Of a stretch of 64,000 nt of DNA, positions 57,442 to 64,000 are shown one piece after another. The stretch covers positions 124,001 to 188,000 of the forward strand of contig CAXKVR010000001.1 in assembly GCA_964058845.1 (NCBI GenBank), written 5' to 3'. The position numbers and the translations under genes were made by a program. The first letter of the stretch is position 1. Every line of letters starts with the position of its first letter. Source of the DNA: Carex sylvatica. Lineage: Eukaryota; Streptophyta; Magnoliopsida; Poales; Cyperaceae. Below the pieces are notes generated by a model. That model ran no database searches and had not been told where the DNA came from. It saw only the letters and a program-made list of their open reading frames with translations.

Positions 57442-58392
57442 TTTATAATTTTTATTAAGCCACGTCATATATAAATTAAAAAAAGAAGTAATTTGAGCTA
57501 ATTAATTAGCCATTGTGGAGTTTATAAACAGTTTCTTAATAATAATCTTTCTTGCGCATATTTCTAAATAAGAAACTCTCCCATATTTTTAAAAATAATA
57601 CTTTAGTTGACAAAATTAATTACTCCATTTTATTACTGTAATGTGTCTCTAACCAGCTTTTCGAAGCCTTGACATGAAAAAGGCAGATCGATCGGACAAA
57701 CTATGAGAGTCACCGATTCCGGTTTTTTTTTTTCTTTCAATTTTTAGTACAAGACAAGCATTTGCTAAAAAGAAAAATAGTTTTCCAATCCTATTCGGTC
57801 AATTTTGACCGATTTACTTGATTTCGATTTTAGATTTTACAGTCAAGTGATCGATTCCAATACCGATTCTAATTTTGCGAACTATGACAATAAGTTAATA
57901 ACCAACTGTAGTTCCAGACTTCCAGTATGTTTCATGGACTTCTTCAAAACATAGATTTAGCAATTTTAAATAGTAGCTTTTAAAAAAAATATGAATTATC
58001 GATAAATCTTAAAATTAAAAGAACATCCCTTTAGATCAAAGTTATTATTTTAGGCATTTAATTAATGCTCTTCTCAGACTTCTCATCTCAAAACACAGGC
58101 GCTTACGTACTAATGGAAAAGTCCAACAAACACAGCTAAAAATTTACTGATAACTTCAAAAGGTGACAACAAAAATGAGCAAGAATTATTCTTTAACAAG
58201 ACAAACAAAATAAGGTACATAAAAAGGATTACTACACAACATATTCTACTTCAACACACACACACACACACCAAAAGAACAAATTCTCACAAACACAAAT
58301 TGCACACAACATGTATCTTGCTCATGCCTATCCTCACTGGAACCAATTTTCAAATTCTTCACCGTAACCCGACCCGATTAGGACTCACTTCC
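57442..58392. other. Unit iii interval before Ser/Gly-rich gene 3
   Basis: No gene is seen. It matches 44800-45620 of unit ii and, in part, 1680-2080 of unit i, including the (CA)n run at 58254-58271. Confidence 0.55.
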
Positions 58393-58800
58393 TTACCCTC
58401 GTCTCTTATCAGAACTCGATCCAAACCCAACACCAGAACCAGCAGAGGAACCAGCCGACGACCCCGTACCAGATGAACCAGAGCCGGCAGATGATCCAGC
58501 AGAGGAACCAGCACTAGACCCGGCAGAGGAACCCGACCCGGATCCTACTGAGATCGAACCGGAATTAGAGTTAGACCGAGAAATAGAACCAGCTGGGGTA
58601 GAAACCGAGCCGGACTCTGAACCCGAACCAGATGCAGACATAGATCCTCCACTGACGCCAAGCCCTAGACTGAATCCGAGCCCGCCCCCGCCCCCGAGAC
58701 CAAGCCCTAGATCTTTCCTCACAGGCCGGCTTTCGGTAGTGACTACAGCTAAAGTCAAAGAGAGTATAAGAAGTAAAACTGAGACATTGTTACTTGCCAT
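58393..58800 (-). CDS. Secreted Ser/Gly-rich small protein, copy 3
   Basis: Intact 135-aa ORF, paralogue of 2082-2477 and 45627-46016. The signal peptide (VSVLLLILSLTLAVVT) is followed by ESRPVRKDLGLGLGG, a Gly/Leu tract interrupted by GFSLGLG, the shared SASGSGSESGSVSTPAGSIS block, four GSSAG repeats and the tail GSSSDKRRG. It is the longest of the three. The reading frame survives although the surrounding unit was hit by a copia insertion 960 bp downstream and seven foldback elements upstream. Function is unknown. Cell-wall or apoplastic location is inferred from the signal peptide and composition. Confidence 0.75.
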   Translation of the reverse strand: MASNNVSVLLLILSLTLAVVTTESRPVRKDLGLGLGGGGGLGFSLGLGVSGGSMSASGSGSESGSVSTPAGSISRSNSNSGSISVGSGSGSSAGSSAGSSAGSSAGSGSSGTGSSAGSSAGSGVGFGSSSDKRRG

Positions 58801-59273
58801 TAGTTTCTGGACTTGTAGTAGTATGAGGGTTTCTGAGAATTAGTGTATTGAACTTGGTGCAGTGTGAGAATGTGAGATTTCTAGCTAGTGGTTGGTTTTT
58901 ATTGAGGAGAAAAGGTTAGTTGCTAATGGTAGGGCTCCTTTGAACATGAATTGTCAAACCAATGAGGAGAAGACATGCGCATGCATATACCAATTGACAA
59001 TTGTCAAGATATATTATCTTGGTTGAAAAAGCAATGTGTCAACTTTTCTTTTTGGGGGAAAGAATTATGGTGCAGATTAAAAGGTGGTGGTGGGGTGGGT
59101 GTGTGTGTTCATCTACAGTACAACAATTAACTTCTCTTAAATGACAATAATTTCGCTCCTGATTATTACCTAGATTGATGAAGAGAGAGCTAGTATATTT
59201 GCCCATAATTAAAATGGTGAAGTTGCATCTATATATGTTTATGATATATATATATATATAGATATATATAGAT
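58801..59273. other. Upstream region of Ser/Gly-rich gene 3
   Basis: No gene is seen. The first 250 bp are conserved with the two paralogues and probably contain the promoter. A GGTGGTGGTGGGGTGGG stretch at 59083-59099 stands where unit i has poly-G. A TA run ends the interval. Confidence 0.45.
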
Positions 59274-59691
59274 AGAGTAAGGCTACCATACATTGCAATG
59301 CATAGGCACATTTGTGCATTGAAACATAAATCACGGATTTAAAGTCCAAATGATTGATCCAAACGTTCATCTTGTTCTCCATATTAATATGTGCTTGGAG
59401 ATCAAATTTTATATTTTTTGGAATTTCTTTACTATTTATTAAGCCACTTTGAAAATTACTGATCCAATGGTGCCTTTTGATTTTACTGTTACCGTTGGAT
59501 CAACGATTTTCAAAGTGACTTAATAAATAGTAAAAAACTTTCAAAAAATATAAAATTTGGTCTCCAAACACATATTAATATGGAGAATAAGATGAACGGT
59601 TTGGATCGGTCATTTAGACTTTGAATCCGGTGATTTATAATCCAATGCACAAAGATGCATATGCATTGCAATGTATGGTAGCCTTACTCTA
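59274..59691. mobile_element. Foldback MITE F1
   Basis: A palindrome of about 418 bp inside (TA)n: tip AGAGTAAGGCTACCATAC, arm core TGCTTGGAGATCAAATTTTA .. TTATTAAGCCACTTTG, loop near 59470, then the inverted arm. Arms are about 190 bp and nearly complementary. It is non-coding. Confidence 0.85.
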
Positions 59692-59700
59692 TATATATAT

Positions 59701-60107
59701 ATGGGCTATGATACATTGCAATGTATAGGCACATTTGTGCATTGAAACATAAATCACGGATTCAAAGTCCAAATGATTGATCCAAACGTTCATCTTGTTC
59801 TCCATATTAATATGTGCTTGGAGACCAAATTTTACATTTTTTGAAATTTTTTTACTATTTATTAAGCCACTTTGAAAATTGCTGATCCAATGATGCCTTT
59901 TGATTTTACTATTAATGTTAGATCAGTAATTTTCAAAGTGGCTTAATAAATAGTAAAAAAATTTCAAAAAATATAAAAGTTAGTCTCCAAGCACATATTA
60001 ATATGGAGAGCAAGATGAATGATTTGGATCGGTCATTTGAACTTTGAATCAATAATTTATAGTCTAATGCACAAAAATACTTATGCATTGCAATGTACCA
60101 TAGCCCA

Positions 60108-60108
<1 letters not shown>
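59701..60108. mobile_element. Foldback MITE F2
   Basis: Tip ATGGGCTATGATACATTGCA, same arm core as F1, closing with CAATGTACCATAGCCCAT. Its outer 10-15 bp differ from F1 while the next part (ACATTGCAATG) is shared. Confidence 0.85.
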
Positions 60109-60144
<36 letters not shown>

Positions 60145-60169
60145 GGAGAGAGAGAGAGAGAGAGAGAGA

Positions 60170-60593
60170 GTGACTAATGTGCATTCGTATGCATATGGGC
60201 CGAAATACATACGGTCCAAATTTAAAATTTCAAAATTCAAAAAGTCGATCTAAACCGTTCATCTTGTTCTCCATATTAATATGTGCTTGGCGACCAAATT
60301 TTACATTTTTCTGAATTTTTTACTATTTATTAAGCCACTTTGAAAATTCTTGATCCAACGGTGGCTACACAAAACAGTAAAATCAGTAGCCACCGTTGGA
60401 TCAATAATTTTCAAAGTGGCTTAATAAATAATAAATAAATTCAGAAAAATGTAAAATTTGGTCTCCAAGCACATATTAATATGGAGAACAAGATGAACGG
60501 TTCAGATCGACTTTTTGAATTTTGAAATTTTAAATTTAGACCGTATGTATTTCGGCCCATATGCATACGAAATTACGAATCCACATTAGTTAG

Positions 60594-60594
<1 letters not shown>
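60170..60594. mobile_element. Foldback MITE F3
   Basis: It is bounded by (GA)n and (CT)n runs. The tip GTGACTAATGTGCATTCGTA is unlike F1 and F2, the arm core is shared, and it closes with CACATTAGTTAGTC. Confidence 0.85.
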
Positions 60595-60640
<46 letters not shown>

Positions 60641-60643
<3 letters not shown>

Positions 60644-61063
60644 TAGGCTAATATACAATCGATTGTTCCTAGCCTCCCGTGCAACCAAGTCGTTTTCCGA
60701 TTTTTAAAGTCCAAATGATCGATCCAAACCGTTAGATGTCATCTCCATATTAAAATGTGCTAGGAGACCAAATTTTATATTTTTTGAAATTTTTTTACTA
60801 TTTATTAAGCCACTTTGAAAATTGCTGATCCAACGGTGGCTTACCAAACAGTAAAAACCAGAAGCTACCGTTGGATCAGCGATTTTCAAAGTGACTTAAT
60901 AAATAGTAAAAAAATTCCAAAAAATATAAAATTTGGTCTCCTAGCACATTTTAATATGGAGATGACATCTAACGGTTTGGATCGATCATTTGGACTTTAA
61001 AAATTAGAAAACGACTTGGTTGCACGGGAGGCTAGGAACAATCGATTGTATATTAGCCTATCT
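60641..61063. mobile_element. Foldback MITE F4
   Basis: Tip AGATAGGCTAATATACAATC followed by GATTGTTCCTAGCCTCCC, again different from the others. The shared core runs through GATCCAACGGTGGCTTA, and the element closes with GTATATTAGCCTATCT. The opposed ORFs 60704-60889 and 60815-61000 encode the same peptide from the two arms and are not genes. Confidence 0.85.
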
Positions 61064-62247
61064 ATATATATATATATATATATCTATATATTATGGCTAA
61101 GTTGTGGTACTTAGGATTTACATAAAAGTGAAATTAATAAAAACAAAATTGTTACGATCGAGTATTTTTTTTTTTTATTAACCGTATGAAAAGGTATTTT
61201 GCAAAAGTAAAAAGTGACTATCTGCGAGGGTATACTAATAAAAAAGATGTCAGATTTCCTGTGGCGTAATTTGATGTGTCATACCATGTGTTATGTCACT
61301 GAGAGACTGATAAAATAATGTGATCCAATTTGGACTATGCATGTACTATTTTTTCATTAAGTGATTTAAGTCTGGTTTTCGAAGTAATTGTTTATGTTTG
61401 CTTTTGTGATGGATCTAGATCAACAACAATTAATATATAGCTACATGCAAACAGCAGAATAGTAGGTTTGGAATATTGACAAATTAGATAATTGAATGAT
61501 CATGATAAGATAATAATTATTATTCTAAGTGCCTTTGTTGGAGATTGGGACGGCGACATTAGTTCAGAGAATGTTCTCTTTGGCATTAGATACATCTAGA
61601 AATTTCCATAATAACAGTTTGACAAAATTTGCTACTCATCCCAGTGATTTTAATACCTGCTGAGCCAGTTCGGTTTCCACTGTAGAAAAAAAAAATTATT
61701 TAGAGTTTTTTTTTTTTTTCCGCACACAGTGTTTCAGCCATTCAAATAAAATCTGAATCAAAGTCTATTTTTATTTCCGTCTGACAACCGAATAGGCCGG
61801 TAGGAATTATTTGAATTTGCATATTTTGATGAAATTTGATTGTCATGTTATTTATATCATAACAACATCTCTCTCAATTTACTTTTTATTTTATTTTATT
61901 ACATTTAAAAAAATTATTGTCAAGTGATTCCTCCTCTTTTTATATATCTACACTCGGAGTTTAATTAAATAAGCTTGAATCTAACTCATCATTTCAAACA
62001 ATATTACAAAATTGAACAATAAATCTAGCAGAAATAGTGAGAGAACTTTGTGATCTTTAATTAAAAATGACGTTTAAGAATAAATGTTGCCAAAACTAAC
62101 ACAAAACCTTTTATTTTAGAAAAATACCATTTAATTAAAATTGTTTCGTACGTCTAAAAACTCAAATCATTAATTATACTAAAATCAATTTTGTGATCTC
62201 GGCAATTATCTCAAACTATTATAGTTGTCATCCCAATTAATTCCATA
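61064..62247. other. Non-coding 3' part of unit iii
   Basis: No gene is seen. Homologous to 47450-47600 plus 50160-51229 of unit ii and 3360-3990 of unit i. Confidence 0.6.
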
Positions 62248-62541
62248 CATGGTAATTAACAAATGAATTATTTGGATTCGGTTCGGCAAGGTAAAAATTC
62301 GTGTTTCGGGAATGAGTCGGAATTATCCGGACCAATTAAGATCTCAGTCCTGCAAGAGAGCAAAAAAAAAAACACCAAAAAAAAAAGTATTATGGAAAAA
62401 TTCGGAAAAAAATCACGAATTATTCGGATTTAATTATGTCAAAGTTCGGTTTACCGAATAATTCAGCGTTCGGTTCGACATCACAAAAAAATGAATTATT
62501 CAAATTTAATTCGCGAATAATGCACTACTCTTGTGACTATG
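62248..62541. mobile_element. hAT-type MITE, inverted copy at end of unit iii
   Basis: CATGGTAATTAACAAATGAA .. CTCTTGTGACTATG, flanked by ATTCCATA (62240-62247) and ATCCCATA (62542-62549), an 8-bp duplication with one change. Reverse orientation of 17-348. Confidence 0.75.
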
Positions 62542-62544
62542 ATC

Positions 62545-62585
<41 letters not shown>

Positions 62586-62587
62586 TA

Positions 62588-62989
62588 TAGAGGTTGGCTA
62601 CTATGCTTATAACTCATTTTTGTGTTTTCAATGTCCAAATGGTCGATCGGAACCGTTCATATTGTTCTCCATATTAATATGTGCTTGGAGACTAAATTTT
62701 ATATTTTTCTGAATTTTTTTACTATTTATTAAGCCACTTTGAAAATCGTTGATCCAACGGTGGCTTCTGATTTTACTGTTTTGTTAAGCCACCGTTGGAT
62801 CAGCGATTTTCAAAGTGACTTAATAAATAGTAAAAAATTCAGAAAAATGTAAAATTTGGTCTCCAAGCACATATTAATATGGAGAACAATATGAACGGTT
62901 CCGATCGACTATTTGGACATTGGAAACACAAAAATGAGTTATAAGCATATGTGGGGATATGCTTATATAAGCATAGTAGCCAACCTCTA
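62588..62989. mobile_element. Foldback MITE F5
   Basis: Tip TAGAGGTTGGCTACTATGCT, shared core (GTGCTTGGAGACTAAATTTT, GATCCAACGGTGGCTTCTG), closing GCATAGTAGCCAACCTCTA, between (TA)n runs. Confidence 0.85.
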
Positions 62990-62997
62990 TATATATA

Positions 62998-63411
62998 TGA
63001 GATGGACTTGGGTGAGCCATGGTTCACCAAGCGTTTGTACTCCACGCCGTATTTTCATTTTGAAAGTCCAAACGACCGATCTGAACCGTTAGATGTGATC
63101 TCTATATTGAAATGTGCTTGGAAACCAAATTTTACATTTTTTGGAATTTGTTTACTATTTATTAAGCATTTTTAAAAATTGCTGTTTTGCTGTGAACAGT
63201 AAAAAACAGTAAAATTTTCTGGAGAACAATTTAAAAAATACTTAATAAATAGTAAAACAATTTCAAAAAATATAAAATTTGGTCTCCAAGCACTATTCAA
63301 TATGGAGAACAAGATGAACGGTTCGGATCGGTTGTTTGAACTTTCAAAATGTCTAAAATGAGCCATGGCTCACCAACGCAAAATAAGTCATGGCTCATTT
63401 TAGCCCAACTC

Positions 63412-63412
<1 letters not shown>
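62998..63412. mobile_element. Foldback MITE F6
   Basis: Tip TGAGATGGACTTGGGTGAGC with CATGGTTCACC, core TGTGATCTCTATATTGAAAT, closing CATGGCTCATTTTAGCCCAACTCA. The loop sequence TGCTGTGAACAGTAAA replaces the CAACGGTGGC loop of F3-F5. Confidence 0.85.
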
Positions 63413-63439
<27 letters not shown>

Positions 63440-63444
<5 letters not shown>

Positions 63445-63854
63445 TGGACTTGGGTGAGCCATGGCTCACCAAGCGTTTGTACTCCACGCCGTATTTTCAT
63501 TTTGAAAGTCCAAATGACCGATCCGAACCGTTAGATGTGATCTCTATATTGAAATGTGCTTGGAGACCAAATTTTATATTTTTTAGAATTTTTTAACAAT
63601 TTATTAAGCATTTTCGAAAATTGCTCTTTTGCTGTGAACAGTAAAATTTTCTGAACCATCGGATCAGCAATTTTAAAAAATACTTAATAAATAGTAAACA
63701 AATTCCAAAAAATGAAAAATTTGGTCTCCAAGCACATTTCAATATGGAGAACAAGATGAACGATTCGGATCGGTTGTTTGAATTTTCAAAATGGCTAAAA
63801 TGAGCCATGGCTCACCAACGCAAAATAAGCCATGGCTCATTTTAGCCCAACTCT
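63440..63854. mobile_element. Foldback MITE F7
   Basis: Near-duplicate of F6 (same tip GATGGACTTGGGTGAGCCAT and loop), with (GA)n on the left and (TA)n on the right. Confidence 0.85.
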
Positions 63855-63865
63855 ATATATATATA

Positions 63866-64000
63866 TATTGCCAACCAGTAAAAACCTAAAATTCGATTCA
63901 AATGATTAAAATATTTGAAATCAACCAAACGTCTGACAATTCAAATAATTTTGGAGCCTAAAATCAACCGAAAGCTGACTTAAAAACCTAAAATAACTTT
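63866..64000. repeat. Start of a fourth duplicated unit
   Basis: TTGCCAACCAGTAAAAACCT .. CAAATGATTAAAATATTTGAAATC repeats the start of unit iii at 51557-51615 (TTGCCAACAAGTGAAAATCT). Similarity fades at about 63930, and the unit continues outside the window. Confidence 0.6.

Noticed and set aside
60704..61000. Identical peptides encoded on both strands
   Set aside because: The two ORFs are the two arms of foldback element F4.

Overview
The window looks like nuclear DNA of a flowering plant. It is AT-rich and dominated by MITEs, with spliced genes whose introns are GT..AG, group IIa WRKY genes, an F-box/FBD gene remnant, a plant Ty1/copia element and two CACTA transposons. I cannot name the species. 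Coding density is low: I support four or five intact small genes, one intact spliced WRKY gene among them, plus several broken ones.

Layout. 1-4.0 kb: first copy of a duplicated unit (hAT-type MITE, last exon of a dead WRKY gene, gene for a secreted Ser/Gly-rich protein). 4.65-8.49 kb: a CACTA element with both ends. 9.0-9.9 kb: WRKY gene A (minus), four good exons but no last exon. 10.7-12.9 kb: inverted repeat, MITE pair and a promoter-like segment before a small unproven ORF. 14.8-17.0 kb: coding-like scrap and a 5'-truncated LINE. 17.5-18.9 kb: methionine aminopeptidase type 1 pseudogene. 19.0-25.6 kb: second CACTA-type element, 3' end not found, holding an F-box/LRR/FBD pseudogene and a Ulp1-like (C48) protease gene remnant. 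25.6-27.1 kb: WRKY pseudogene B. 27.3-27.8 kb: nested MITEs. 31.7-33.2 kb: intact WRKY gene C. 33.6-39.1 kb: repeats, an orphan housekeeping-type promoter and an LTR-like block. 40.5-40.8 kb: candidate secreted peptide gene.

43.3-63.9 kb: the duplicated unit returns as a tandem array. Unit ii spans about 43.3-51.5 kb and unit iii about 51.5-63.9 kb. The first 90 bases of a fourth copy appear at the window end. Each unit carries the WRKY exon remnant on the plus strand and the Ser/Gly-rich gene on the minus strand. Unit ii was enlarged by a 2.4 kb hAT element that carries two further MITEs, and by a 73-bp minisatellite. Unit iii was enlarged by a complete but decayed copia element (52.7-57.4 kb) and by seven long foldback elements.

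Biologically, the coherent part is a local WRKY IIa cluster (genes A, B, C and three exon remnants), next to repeated genes for small secreted proteins. WRKY IIa proteins usually act in defence and stress responses, so a stress-related neighbourhood is a reasonable inference, but nothing here shows a joint function.
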